The translations under genes were made by a program, and so were the position numbers. From Candidatus Contubernalis alkalaceticus (GTDB lineage: Bacteria > Bacillota > Dethiobacteria > SKNC01): DNA of 64,000 nucleotides. Each line of letters starts with the position of its first letter. The stretch's first letter is position 1. Positions 54,459 to 62,531 of the stretch are shown in pieces. The DNA lies in contig NZ_CP054699.1 of assembly GCF_022558445.1 (NCBI RefSeq), forward strand, positions 1,382,001 to 1,446,000, in the 5' to 3' direction. The notes under the pieces are model-generated. The model was not told the origin of the DNA. It did not search any database and was given only the letters and a program-made list of their open reading frames with translations.

Positions 54459-54531
54459 TTGCAGGATTTAATCAATCATTATGGAACTACTTAATTGTTA
54501 ACATATTTTAATAGGGGATGTGGTACATTTC

Positions 54532-55053
54532 ATGGGGGATAAAGAAAAGACAAATAGACAGGAATCACTCAGCGTAAACTGGCTGGTTTCTGTATTGATT
54601 CATTTTCCTGAAATATTTGCATTAAACTTTCATGTTAATAAACACAAGTTTAAATTTTCTTATATGGTAAACAAGGCTCTATCAGAGAAAGATTTTTTTC
54701 TATTTAAGGAAGTAGTATTGTCCAATCTTTCCACATATGATGACCTAATTTTAAAAAAACCTGTGGAAACATCGGTTAACAAAACAGACTATAATGGTTT
54801 AACTTTAATTGAAATTATTCGAAAATTAAAGACTATATCTCTGGAAGAAGTACATATTGTAAATTCGGTAACAAAGAATTATTTTGAACATCTACTAATC
54901 TCTGAGGGTTCAGAAAACTTAAATGAGTTTAAGGAAGACTTGGACAGGCATGAAGAGCTAATTAAGCATTTGACTATTAATTATTCATCATCTAAGCAGG
55001 AAAATATTTTTGCTTTTCGTCAAAAAGGAAAAGTATTTATTTTTGATAAATAA
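54532..55053 (+). CDS. Soluble protein of unknown function between rny and ymdB
   Basis: 173 aa from ATG 54532, although an in-frame GTG at 54520 is also possible (AGGGG at 54513-54517 is badly spaced for both). No membrane segment or Cys; the composition is rich in Lys, Glu, Asn and Phe, with helices predicted by eye in VNKALSEKDFFLFKEVVLSNL and SLEEVHIVNSVTKNYFEHLL. I do not recognise the family. It has a terminator before it and only a weak hairpin after it. Confidence 0.65.
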   Translation: MGDKEKTNRQESLSVNWLVSVLIHFPEIFALNFHVNKHKFKFSYMVNKALSEKDFFLFKEVVLSNLSTYDDLILKKPVETSVNKTDYNGLTLIEIIRKLKTISLEEVHIVNSVTKNYFEHLLISEGSENLNEFKEDLDRHEELIKHLTINYSSSKQENIFAFRQKGKVFIFDK

Positions 55054-55179
55054 GACAAGCATAAAAACTATACCGGTAGGCTATGAATAGAATATATTAA
55101 ATTGATCAGGCTGCAGTTGGCGGCCTGCTCTTTATGAGTCCGTTTTTAAACTATACAAATAATATCAGGAGGGTTATTT

Positions 55180-55965
55180 TTGAGAGTATTGATGATTGGC
55201 GATATAGTTGGAAGAATTGGCCGGCAGTGTGTAAGAGATATGCTTGAAAAAGTAAAGGAGAATTATTGTATTGATTTTACTATAGCAAATGGTGAAAATG
55301 CCGCTGGTGGAACAGGTATCACCAAAAAAGTAGCAGCCCAGCTTTATTCTTATGGGGTTGATTTTTTAACTATGGGGAATCACACCTGGGATAATAAGGA
55401 TATTTATAATTTTATAGATCAGGAGGATAAAATTGTTAGACCCGCCAATTATCCTCAAGGGACACCGGGGGTGGGTTCTAGAATTGTAAAGGTGAAAAAT
55501 ATTTCTATTGGTATAATTAATGTATTGGGAAGAGTGTTTTTACTTCCCCTGGATTGTCCTTTTCGTACTGTAGAAAAAGAAATTTCTGAAATGCTAAAGA
55601 TTACTCCTATTATAATAGTAGATATTCATGCCGAAGCTACATCAGAAAAGATTGCCCTGGCTTATTTCTTAGAGGGCAGGGCAAGTGCTGTGCTGGGAAC
55701 CCATACCCATGTACAGACGGCTGATGAAAGAATTATAAATGACCATACAGCGTTTATTAGCGATGTAGGGATGACCGGTCCCTACGACAGTATTATCGGA
55801 GTTGACCGGGATTTGGTGATTGACAAGTTCATTACTCAACTGCCGGTAAGGTTTGAAGTTGCCCGGGGGGAAAAGGCTCAGTTCAATGCAGTGGTAATTG
55901 AGATTGATGCTGAATCCGGCAGGGCGAAGGAGATAACCAGGATATTTGACCAGCATAGTGTTTGA
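55180..55965 (+). CDS. ymdB: YmdB-type metallophosphoesterase (2',3'-cyclic phosphodiesterase)
   Basis: 261 aa; B. subtilis YmdB hydrolyses cyclic nucleotides and affects biofilm gene expression and RNA decay. Metal-binding residues are in IGDIVGRIGRQ, NGENAAGGTGIT, MGNHTWDNKDIY, DIHAEATSEK and GTHTHVQTAD, in family order. TTG start at 55180 with AGGAGGG. Placed between rny and spoVS as in Bacillus, apart from the extra unknown gene. Confidence 0.94.
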   Translation: MRVLMIGDIVGRIGRQCVRDMLEKVKENYCIDFTIANGENAAGGTGITKKVAAQLYSYGVDFLTMGNHTWDNKDIYNFIDQEDKIVRPANYPQGTPGVGSRIVKVKNISIGIINVLGRVFLLPLDCPFRTVEKEISEMLKITPIIIVDIHAEATSEKIALAYFLEGRASAVLGTHTHVQTADERIINDHTAFISDVGMTGPYDSIIGVDRDLVIDKFITQLPVRFEVARGEKAQFNAVVIEIDAESGRAKEITRIFDQHSV

Positions 55966-55993
55966 AAATTCTAACTTAATTTTATTACCCTTG

Positions 55994-56021
55994 GCAGGAG
56001 AATATATCAGTCATATAGAAT
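55994..56021 (+). promoter_or_regulatory. Candidate SigH promoter for spoVS
   Basis: GCAGGAGAA at 55994-56002, 12-bp spacer, ATAGAAT at 56015-56021, close to the SigH pattern RnAGGAwWW / RnnGAAT with one mismatch. spoVS is SigH-dependent in B. subtilis. Confidence 0.55.
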
Positions 56022-56095
56022 ATGTATCTAGGGTATACATCTATTAATAAATTAGAAAACATAATAAAATTATCAAGATAAGGATGTCATATTGA

Positions 56096-56356
56096 GTGGA
56101 TGTATTAAAAGTTTCAGCAAAGTCCAATCCAAATTCAGTTGCCGGGGCATTAGCAGGGGTTTTGAGAGAGCGGGGCGCCGCGGAAATCCAGGCTATTGGA
56201 GCAGGTGCCTTAAATCAGGCAGTTAAAGCAGTAGCCATAGCAAGAGGGTTTGTTGCACCCAGCGGAATTGACCTTATTTGTATACCGGCATTTACGGACA
56301 TTATTATAGATAATGAAGAGAGAACCGCCATGAAATTAATTATTGAACCCAGGTAG
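56096..56356 (+). CDS. spoVS: Stage V sporulation protein S
   Basis: 86 aa, nearly the length and sequence of B. subtilis SpoVS: KVSAKSNPNSVAGALAGVLRERGAAEIQAIGAGALNQAVKAVAIARG (read in two parts). Alba-like fold; affects sporulation stage V, septum and spore-coat assembly. GTG start at 56096 with AAGGATG upstream. A candidate SigH promoter precedes it and a 20-bp-arm terminator follows. Confidence 0.97.
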   Translation: MDVLKVSAKSNPNSVAGALAGVLRERGAAEIQAIGAGALNQAVKAVAIARGFVAPSGIDLICIPAFTDIIIDNEERTAMKLIIEPR

Positions 56357-56368
56357 GTGCAGCCAATT

Positions 56369-56412
56369 AGATATTAAAAAAACACCCGGTCGCGGGTGTT
56401 TTTTTAATATCT
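56369..56412 (+). terminator. Strong bidirectional terminator after spoVS
   Basis: 20-bp perfect arms at 56369-56388 and 56393-56412 (core AACACCCG/CGGGTGTT, flanked by A and T runs), loop GTCG. It could work on both strands. Confidence 0.88.
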
Positions 56413-56477
56413 TCGTTGACTTTTGAAATTGATAGGAATATAGTAAAATAGATGTATTTATTCAAGGGGAGGTAGTA

Positions 56478-57476
56478 ATGTTGTACATAACTCCTGAAAT
56501 TGAAAATATGAGTAATGATATTCATGAAAATTCTATCATTGCCGATTGTCATTGTGATTCTGTATACAACCTTCTTCTACCCATAGAACAATATGATTTT
56601 TGTAAAAGAAATGAAAGGGGTCACGTAGATATTCCCAGATTTAAGGAGACGGGAATGAACATTCAGGTTTTTGCCCTTTTCGTTGAGCAATTATACCATC
56701 CGGACCGCTCCTTAAAAAGGTGCCTTCAACTATATGAATTATTGATGAGTGCTTTTGATAATAATAATTTAGAGATTGAACTTGCCACTTCACAGGGGGA
56801 GATTGATAACATACTGAATCATAACAAAATAGCTGCCCTTTTAGCGGTTGAAGGGGGAGAGTGTTTGGAAGGAAGCCTGGACATATTAAGACTCTTATAT
56901 CGTTTAGGTGTCCGTATACTTACTCTTACCTGGAACCACCGGAATCAGCTGGCCGATGGGGTTATGGAATCTCAGTCCGGTGGTGGACTTACTACCTTTG
57001 GGCGGGAGGTAGTTAAAGAAATGAACAGTTTAAAAATGATCATTGATGTTTCTCACCTGTCTGAAGGAGGCTTTTGGGATGTGATTGAGCTTTCTGAATG
57101 TCCCGTAATTGCCAGTCACTCCAATGCAAATTCTGTGTTTCCACATGTCCGGAATCTTAAAGAAGAGCAGATTAAAGCATTGGCCCAAAAGGGTGGTATT
57201 ATGGGCATTAATTTTTATCCAGGCTTTATTGGTTCTAATAATCCAGGGATTCATAGTATTATAGACCATATTGATTATTTAACAAACCTGGTTGGAATAG
57301 ATTATTTGTGCCTGGGCGGGGATTTTGATGGAATTGATGAAACTCCCGAAGGGCTGGAGGATGTAAGCTGCTTGAATAATTTGACAAGCCAATTGCTTAT
57401 TAGGGGATATGAAAAAAGAGATGTAGAAAAGATAATGGGTGAGAATTTTTATAATTTTTTTCAAAAAAATTTATAG
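56478..57476 (+). CDS. Membrane-dipeptidase-family (M19) dipeptidase
   Basis: 332 aa. Zinc residues of the renal-dipeptidase family appear in order: the H-x-D motif in IADCHCDSVYN, the bridging Glu in AVEGGECLEGS, the His pair in DVSHLSEGGFWDV and IASHSNANSVFPHVRN, and the late GGDFDG. It has no signal peptide, so it probably cleaves dipeptides in the cytoplasm. ATG 56478 with GGGGAGGT. Followed 35 bp later by the PHP gene; the two may be cotranscribed. Confidence 0.9.
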   Translation: MLYITPEIENMSNDIHENSIIADCHCDSVYNLLLPIEQYDFCKRNERGHVDIPRFKETGMNIQVFALFVEQLYHPDRSLKRCLQLYELLMSAFDNNNLEIELATSQGEIDNILNHNKIAALLAVEGGECLEGSLDILRLLYRLGVRILTLTWNHRNQLADGVMESQSGGGLTTFGREVVKEMNSLKMIIDVSHLSEGGFWDVIELSECPVIASHSNANSVFPHVRNLKEEQIKALAQKGGIMGINFYPGFIGSNNPGIHSIIDHIDYLTNLVGIDYLCLGGDFDGIDETPEGLEDVSCLNNLTSQLLIRGYEKRDVEKIMGENFYNFFQKNL

Positions 57477-57511
57477 AAAATATTCATATTTAAATAAAAT
57501 GGAGGAATAAT

Positions 57512-58366
57512 ATGGATGCTGATCTCCACATTCACACCACTGTGTCAGACGGCTGTTTAAGCCCTAAGGAAGCAGTCAGGTTAGCAAAAGAAATTAATTT
57601 AGAGGTACTTTCCATTACTGATCATGACACCATGGGCGGCATATCTGAGGCCCTGGCAGAGGGTGAAAAATTGAAAATTAAAGTAATTCCTGGAGTGGAA
57701 ATGAGCACAGAATACAAAAATAAAGATATTCACATACTAGGATATTTTGTTGACCAAAAGAATGAGAATTTTCAGATTCTATTGGAGCACTTAAGAAAAG
57801 CCAGACAAAAAAGAGTTAAGAATATTATTAAAAAATTAAATGGTCTGGGCTGTAAAGTGAACCTGGATGAGGTGTCAAACCTGGCCAGGGAAGGTTCTGT
57901 GGGAAGGCCACATATTGCCAGGGTGCTGGCTCAAAAGGGTTATGTAAATAGTGTGAAGGACGCTTTTGAACGATTTATTGGGTTCAATGCTCCGGCCTAT
58001 GTGGAAAGGTATAAACTTCTTCCCAAAGAGGTAATTGAACTGGTCTTGAAAGCTGGAGGGGTGCCTGTTTTGGCTCATCCCGGTTTAATAAAAAACGATT
58101 CTCTCATTTATGAAATTATTAATGAAGGCCTAAAGGGTTTAGAAGTATTCCATCCGGAGCATAATGAAGAAGAGGTTCAAAAACTTGAGGTAATGGCTTT
58201 GAAAAATAAACTTTTAATCACCGGTGGGTCTGACTGTCACGGGATAGATAGCCGGACGGGGTCTCAACTGGGTAGGGTGACGGTCTCTATGTACCATGTA
58301 AAGAAACTGGAGCAGGCGGCCAGGGAAATTAAGAGGAAAAACCAGCAGGAGTCATTACAAGGTTAA
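57512..58366 (+). CDS. PHP-domain phosphoesterase
   Basis: 284 aa of the PHP family, probably a phosphatase or 3'-5' exonuclease (RNase AM/TrpH-like type). Metal motifs: DLHIHTTVSDGCLSPKE at the N-terminus, ITDHDTMGG, PGVEMSTEY, RPHIARVL, LAHPGLI and GGSDCHG. TrpH-type proteins act on 5'-phosphate nucleotides or 3',5'-bisphosphates; which applies here is not visible. ATG 57512 with GGAGGA. Confidence 0.88.
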   Translation: MDADLHIHTTVSDGCLSPKEAVRLAKEINLEVLSITDHDTMGGISEALAEGEKLKIKVIPGVEMSTEYKNKDIHILGYFVDQKNENFQILLEHLRKARQKRVKNIIKKLNGLGCKVNLDEVSNLAREGSVGRPHIARVLAQKGYVNSVKDAFERFIGFNAPAYVERYKLLPKEVIELVLKAGGVPVLAHPGLIKNDSLIYEIINEGLKGLEVFHPEHNEEEVQKLEVMALKNKLLITGGSDCHGIDSRTGSQLGRVTVSMYHVKKLEQAAREIKRKNQQESLQG

Positions 58367-58477
58367 GCAAATTGCAGGAAAAATAATTTCCAATAATTCT
58401 TGTATTTATTTTAAAAAAAAGATAAAATTAAAACAATAATTTTTTTTACTCATTATCGAAAGCAGAGGTGGTACTTT

Positions 58478-59914
58478 ATGGATGTAGAAAGCAAATTAAA
58501 ATTATTTGAAGATACTCGAGGGGAAAGGATTGCTGAAGCAGGGTCAGAGTCACGAAAAAGAATTGAAAATATCTTGGATCAAGATAGTTTTTTGGAGTTA
58601 AATACTTTTGTTACAACTTCAGGCGGTTGGGGTAAAGAAATTATAATCGGTGCCGGCACCATTGATGAAAGGCCTGTATTTATTTTTTCTCAGTGTCCTT
58701 CTTCTAATGGGGGTGTATTATCAGGCCAGGGAGTTAGAAAAATTCTTGCTCTGTTAGAACAGGCAGGAAGTACCGGCACGCCCCTTATTGGGATTTTTGA
58801 CGGAAGTGGGATACAGGTTGAGGATAATATTAGGGCATTACAGGATTTCGGTCAGCTTTTTTCAGGGTATACTACTTATTCCGGGGTTATTCCCTTAATT
58901 ACTGTAGCAGCCGGTCCGTGCCCCGGTGGTCTGGGATTTATTGCTGGACTGAGTGATTTTGTTTTCAGTGTTCAGCAAAAAACAGAAGTTTTTATTAATT
59001 CTCCCCAGGCTATTAAGGAGGTAACTGGTGAAGAGGTATCCGGTTTGGACCTTGGGGGTGCAGGAGTTTTAACTCAAAAGAGTGGAGTTTCTCACTTTCA
59101 GGTTGAGAAAGAGGAGGAGCTTTTTCCCAAAGTTAAGAATCTATTTCAATATCTTCCTCTAAATAACATGGAAGAACCACCGTTAATGGACTCTGCAGAT
59201 GATTTAAACAGGATAGGGCCGGATCTGAAAGATGTGCTGCCCTTGGGTAAATGGGAGTACAATGTAAAGGACATGATAAAGGGGATAGCAGATCAATCTA
59301 CATTTTTTGAAGTACAGGCCGGTTATGCAGATAATCTGGTGACGGGTTTTATCCGGTTAGGTGGGCAGAGCGTGGGAGTTTTAGCTAATCAGCCCGGCGA
59401 ATTGTCTGGAGCTTTAGATTTAAATTCCTGTCAAAAAGGAGCTAGTTTTATTCGTTTTTGTGATGCTTTTAACATGCCTATCCTTACGTTGGTGGACGTA
59501 CCAGGATTTTTGCCCTCCGTAACCCAGGAACAAAGGGGAATCATCAGGAACGGAGCAAAGCTAATATTTGCTTATTCGGAATCGGTAGTCCCCAAAATTA
59601 CTGTAATTACCGGGAAATGTTACGGGTCAGCCGGGGTCAGTATGGGGAGCAAGTTTTTAGGTATAGACCAGGTATTTGCCTGGCCTACAGCGGAAATAGG
59701 TGCGTTGACCTCTCAGGCTTTAGCCGGATTGTTATCCCTCTCCAGTGAAGAAACAGATCAGTTTGTTGCACCGTACGATGCTGCAGCAAAGGGTCTAATC
59801 GATGATGTAATTGTTCCCGAAGAAAGCAGGGCTAAAATTATTTATGCTTTTGAATTTATTAGGAATAAAAGAAAGCAGATGCCTGTTAAAAAACACGGGA
59901 ATTTTCCGGTATAG
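58478..59914 (+). CDS. mmdA: Divergent MmdA-like carboxyltransferase subunit of a Na+-pumping decarboxylase
   Basis: 478 aa; two crotonase-fold carboxyltransferase halves. It transfers CO2 from an acyl-CoA to biotin on the carrier subunit. Conserved stretches: VTGFIRLGGQSVGVLANQPGELSGALD, TLVDVPGFLPSVTQEQRGIIRNGAKLI, AYSESVVPKITVITGKCYGSAGVSMGSK and AWPTAEIGAL. The N-terminal motif is DGSGIQVEDN instead of the usual DSGGARIQEG, and CPGGLGFIAG replaces CAGGAVYSPA, so the substrate may differ from methylmalonyl-CoA. ATG 58478 with AGAGGTGG upstream. First gene of the operon. Confidence 0.8.
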   Translation: MDVESKLKLFEDTRGERIAEAGSESRKRIENILDQDSFLELNTFVTTSGGWGKEIIIGAGTIDERPVFIFSQCPSSNGGVLSGQGVRKILALLEQAGSTGTPLIGIFDGSGIQVEDNIRALQDFGQLFSGYTTYSGVIPLITVAAGPCPGGLGFIAGLSDFVFSVQQKTEVFINSPQAIKEVTGEEVSGLDLGGAGVLTQKSGVSHFQVEKEEELFPKVKNLFQYLPLNNMEEPPLMDSADDLNRIGPDLKDVLPLGKWEYNVKDMIKGIADQSTFFEVQAGYADNLVTGFIRLGGQSVGVLANQPGELSGALDLNSCQKGASFIRFCDAFNMPILTLVDVPGFLPSVTQEQRGIIRNGAKLIFAYSESVVPKITVITGKCYGSAGVSMGSKFLGIDQVFAWPTAEIGALTSQALAGLLSLSSEETDQFVAPYDAAAKGLIDDVIVPEESRAKIIYAFEFIRNKRKQMPVKKHGNFPV

Positions 59915-59926
59915 GAGGGAATCGTT

Positions 59927-60337
59927 ATGCAGGGTTTATGGTTTAGTATAGAGTTAATGGCTTTAGGTTTCACCGTAGTTTTAGTGGTTCTATTCTTGTT
60001 AAATATTATATTCCAAGCCTTTGGTACGTTTTTAACAAATGATACTGCCCGGAAAGAGAGCAGGCACGCTGATAAGGTAATGGAGCAGGAGAAAAAAGAT
60101 ATATCTACAGAACCTAAAGGGTTACTAAAGGAAACGGAGGCTGCCGCCTCCGGGATTTCTCCGGAGATTATCGCTGTTATTACAAGTGCAGTCAGCGCTT
60201 ATCTGGAAAGGCCGGGATATCAACTGCGGGTCAAAAAGATCCGGAGGGGAGATTCTTTGGCGCCATGGGTTTTATCAGGGTCTTTAAGATGTGATAATTA
60301 CTTACGGGAGGGAAATTTAACTAATGAAAAAATTTAA
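59927..60337 (+). CDS. mmdD: Decarboxylase gamma/delta subunit (OadG/MmdD-like)
   Basis: 136 aa with one N-terminal membrane segment (about 7-30, LMALGFTVVLVVLFLLNIIFQ) and a polar tail rich in Lys/Glu, typical of the small OadG-type subunit that assembles the Na+ pump and may bind zinc. C-terminal YQLRVKKIRRGDSLAPWVLSGSLR is also seen in MmdD-type subunits. It overlaps the biotin carrier gene by 14 bp. Confidence 0.82.
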   Translation: MQGLWFSIELMALGFTVVLVVLFLLNIIFQAFGTFLTNDTARKESRHADKVMEQEKKDISTEPKGLLKETEAAASGISPEIIAVITSAVSAYLERPGYQLRVKKIRRGDSLAPWVLSGSLRCDNYLREGNLTNEKI

Positions 60338-60689
60338 GATTACAGTCAACGGACAAACTTACGAAGTGGAAGTAGAGGAAATTGGGGGTAGTGCTCAAAC
60401 TGCTGTCCCTTCTGTTGAACCTCAGGCTCAACCTGCAAAAACGGAAACTGTTTCTGCCCCTTCTGCCTCTGCTGCAGGTACTCCGGTAACGGCCCCTATG
60501 CCCGGGGCAATATTAGATATAAAAGTGAATGTAGGAGACCAGGTAGAAGAGGGGGATATAGTGGCTGTTCTGGAGGCCATGAAGATGGAAAACGAATTGA
60601 GTGCACCGGTTTCGGGGAAGGTACTTTCTATCTCTTTTAATAAGGGAGCCAGTGTAGATGTAAATGATACAATCCTAACCATCGGCTAA
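60324..60689 (+). CDS. mmdC: Biotin carrier subunit of the decarboxylase
   Basis: 121 aa. N-terminal lipoyl-like short strand ([19 protein letters not shown]), a Pro/Ala-rich hinge (about 30-55) and a biotinyl domain with the attachment site EAMKMENE, biotinyl Lys at residue 87. Carries CO2 from MmdA to the membrane beta subunit. ATG 60324 overlaps the previous gene. Confidence 0.92.
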   Translation: MKKFKITVNGQTYEVEVEEIGGSAQTAVPSVEPQAQPAKTETVSAPSASAAGTPVTAPMPGAILDIKVNVGDQVEEGDIVAVLEAMKMENELSAPVSGKVLSISFNKGASVDVNDTILTIG

Positions 60690-60706
60690 GAATAGGGGGA
60701 AAGAAC

Positions 60707-61837
60707 ATGCTTATTGACAAGCTAGTTATGTTCATTGATAGTACTGGTTTCATGAACATGACTTTGACGCAGTTTATTATGGTCTTCATTGCTGCCATTT
60801 TAATTTATCTGGCCATTGAAAAGAAATACGAACCGCTTCTTTTGCTGCCCATCGGTTTTGGTATGTTTTTGGTCAACTTACCCTTGGGAGGGTTGATGGC
60901 TCCTCCCATTGACGGTCAGTTGGGAGGTCTATTTTGGTATCTTTTTCAAGGGGTAGATTTAGGGATATTCCCTCCGCTTATCTTCCTGGGAGTTGGGGCA
61001 ATGACAGATTTTGGCCCATTGATTGCAAATCCTAAAACTTTTTTATTAGGGGCAGCTGCCCAGTTCGGTATTTTTACTACGGTGATAGGAGCTACCCTTT
61101 TGGGTTTTACAGCCAGGGAAGCCGGAGCCATTGGTATTATTGGTGGGGCCGACGGTCCTACGGCAATATATTTAACAGCAAACCTTGCTCCGGAACTTTT
61201 AGGGTCTGTAGCCATAGCGGCCTATTCCTATATGGCTCTAGTTCCTATCATACAGCCGCCCATCATGAAAGCCCTTACCACGCCGAAAGAAAGAGAAATC
61301 GTGATGGAACAGCTTCGTCCTGTCTCCCGTAGGGAAAAGATCTTATTTCCTATAATCGTTACATTGTTAACAGGGCTGGTAATTCCTGCATCGATACCCC
61401 TGGTGGGAATGTTGATGTTCGGGAATCTCTTAAAAGAATCTGGTGTGACGGATCGTCTCAGCAAGACCGCCCAAAATGAACTGAATAATATAGTTGTTAT
61501 TTTCTTAGGTGTAACTGTCGGGGCAAAAGCCAGCGCTGATGCTTTTTTACGGGTTGAAACTCTGATGATTATTGGCTTAGGTTTGGTGGCGTTTGCTATA
61601 GGAACAGCAGCTGGGGTAATTTTAGGTAAAGTTATGTGTAAGCTAAGCGGTGGGAAAATAAATCCGCTGATTGGTTCAGCTGGAGTTTCCGCAGTTCCCA
61701 TGGCGGCCAGAGTATCACAAACTGTAGGAAGGGAATACAATCCCAACAATCACCTTTTAATGCATGCTATGGGCCCAAACGTAGCCGGAGTTATTGGTTC
61801 CGCTGTAGCAGCAGGTATCCTGCTGTCAATATTATAA
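60707..61837 (+). CDS. mmdB: Na+-translocating decarboxylase beta subunit
   Basis: 376 aa, about nine membrane segments. Couples decarboxylation of carboxybiotin to Na+ export. The family motif [10 protein letters not shown] contains the key Asp, and [15 protein letters not shown] and the late [19 protein letters not shown] are conserved. ATG 60707 with AGGGGGAA. Together with the three genes before it, a full pump. The likely cargo (methylmalonyl-, malonyl- or glutaconyl-CoA) is not fixed by sequence. Confidence 0.94.
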   Translation: MLIDKLVMFIDSTGFMNMTLTQFIMVFIAAILIYLAIEKKYEPLLLLPIGFGMFLVNLPLGGLMAPPIDGQLGGLFWYLFQGVDLGIFPPLIFLGVGAMTDFGPLIANPKTFLLGAAAQFGIFTTVIGATLLGFTAREAGAIGIIGGADGPTAIYLTANLAPELLGSVAIAAYSYMALVPIIQPPIMKALTTPKEREIVMEQLRPVSRREKILFPIIVTLLTGLVIPASIPLVGMLMFGNLLKESGVTDRLSKTAQNELNNIVVIFLGVTVGAKASADAFLRVETLMIIGLGLVAFAIGTAAGVILGKVMCKLSGGKINPLIGSAGVSAVPMAARVSQTVGREYNPNNHLLMHAMGPNVAGVIGSAVAAGILLSIL

Positions 61838-61850
61838 GTTAAGGAGATTA

Positions 61851-61878
61851 ACAAACTTATCAAGTTGTTTTATATTTT
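61851..61878 (+). terminator. Possible terminator after the decarboxylase operon
   Basis: ACAAACTT (61851-61858) pairs with AAGTTGT (61862-61868) with one bulged A, loop ATC, followed by TTTATATTTT. Confidence 0.4.
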
Positions 61879-61954
61879 AATTAAAAGCCTTCTATGCAGA
61901 CATATCAACTTGTAGTTAATTTTTTAAGAATAAGTAAATTTTTAGAATTCTAAA

Positions 61955-62063
61955 GTGAACCCGTTTCAGCAAGCTCAAAACATCGGGGAATCAGGTGGAG
62001 ACTCTAATCCACCTGATTAAGACCCCCACCTACGCTAACGCTTAGAGGTGGGGGTCTTATACC
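61955..62063 (+). repeat. Intergenic structured repeat, copy C
   Basis: Starts GTGAACCCG; hairpin 1 GTTTCAGCAAGCTCAAAAC (one mismatch); ATCGGGGA; hairpin 2 with perfect 11-bp arms AATCAGGTGGA/TCCACCTGATT; hairpin 3 CCCCCACCT/AGGTGGGGG with the conserved ACGCTAACGCTTAG core; ends GTCTTATACC. Same orientation as copies A and D. Confidence 0.9.
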
Positions 62064-62064
62064 T

Positions 62065-62142
62065 AAAAACCAGGCAGAACTAAAAAACGGTAGGACAGTG
62101 AATCATCGCTGCCTTACCGTTTTTTTGTTCTGCCTGGTTTTT
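62065..62142 (+). repeat. Giant nested hairpin between repeat copies C and D
   Basis: Outer perfect 16-bp arms AAAAACCAGGCAGAAC (62065-62080) and its complement (62127-62142); inner arms at 62082-62098 and 62109-62126 pair with two mismatches (core AACGGTA/TACCGTT). About 34 bp per arm around a 10-nt loop. Long A and T runs flank both stems. Could be a bidirectional terminator or a mini inverted-repeat element. Confidence 0.85.
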
Positions 62143-62184
62143 TTCCAATATAAATAAGTTAATGGTTTGTTTTTTTCTCATTTG

Positions 62185-62293
62185 AGTGAACTCGTTTCAG
62201 CAAGCTCAAAACATTGGGGAATCAGGTAAAGACCCTACTCCACCTGATTAAGACCCTCACCTACGCTAACGCTTAGAGGTGGGGGTCTTATAC
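62185..62293 (+). repeat. Intergenic structured repeat, copy D
   Basis: Starts GTGAACTCG; the same layout as copy C, with changes in hairpin 2 (AATCAGGT.../ACCTGATT outer arms kept, inner AAAG no longer pairs with CTCC) and the left arm of hairpin 3 (CCCTCACCT). Ends GTCTTATACC like C, suggesting that C and D arose from a local duplication. Confidence 0.9.
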
Positions 62294-62323
62294 CCTAAAA
62301 AAAAAAGATAAATTACTAAGATA

Positions 62324-62404
62324 ATAAATGAGCTTCACAACAATTTGTTTGGTTTTTGTAAGAGCAGCTTACAAAGAACTTTCTTTGTTGTGAAGCTTAT
62401 TTAT
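62324..62404 (+). repeat. Second giant hairpin before the last gene
   Basis: 20-bp arms ATAAATGAGCTTCACAACAA (62324-62343) and 62385-62404 pair with a single G-T pair; inside is an 8-bp stem TTTGTAAG (62355-62362)/CTTACAAA (62368-62375). No T run follows, so it is not a plain terminator. The rest of 61838-62531 is AT-rich and has no ORF. Confidence 0.85.
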
Positions 62405-62531
62405 ATTATGGTCAAATTTATGAGAATTATACTAGAAAATATAAAAATAAATTTAAAAATTTAATTATAAATTACTATAAAAAATTATAAATATAAGATA
62501 GAAGAAATTTTTAAGGAAAAAGGAGCCTTGT

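Noticed and set aside
61955-62293. Repeats C and D considered as a CRISPR array
   Set aside because: Only two copies, 109 bp each, with 121 bp of hairpin between; no short repeats, spacers or cas genes.
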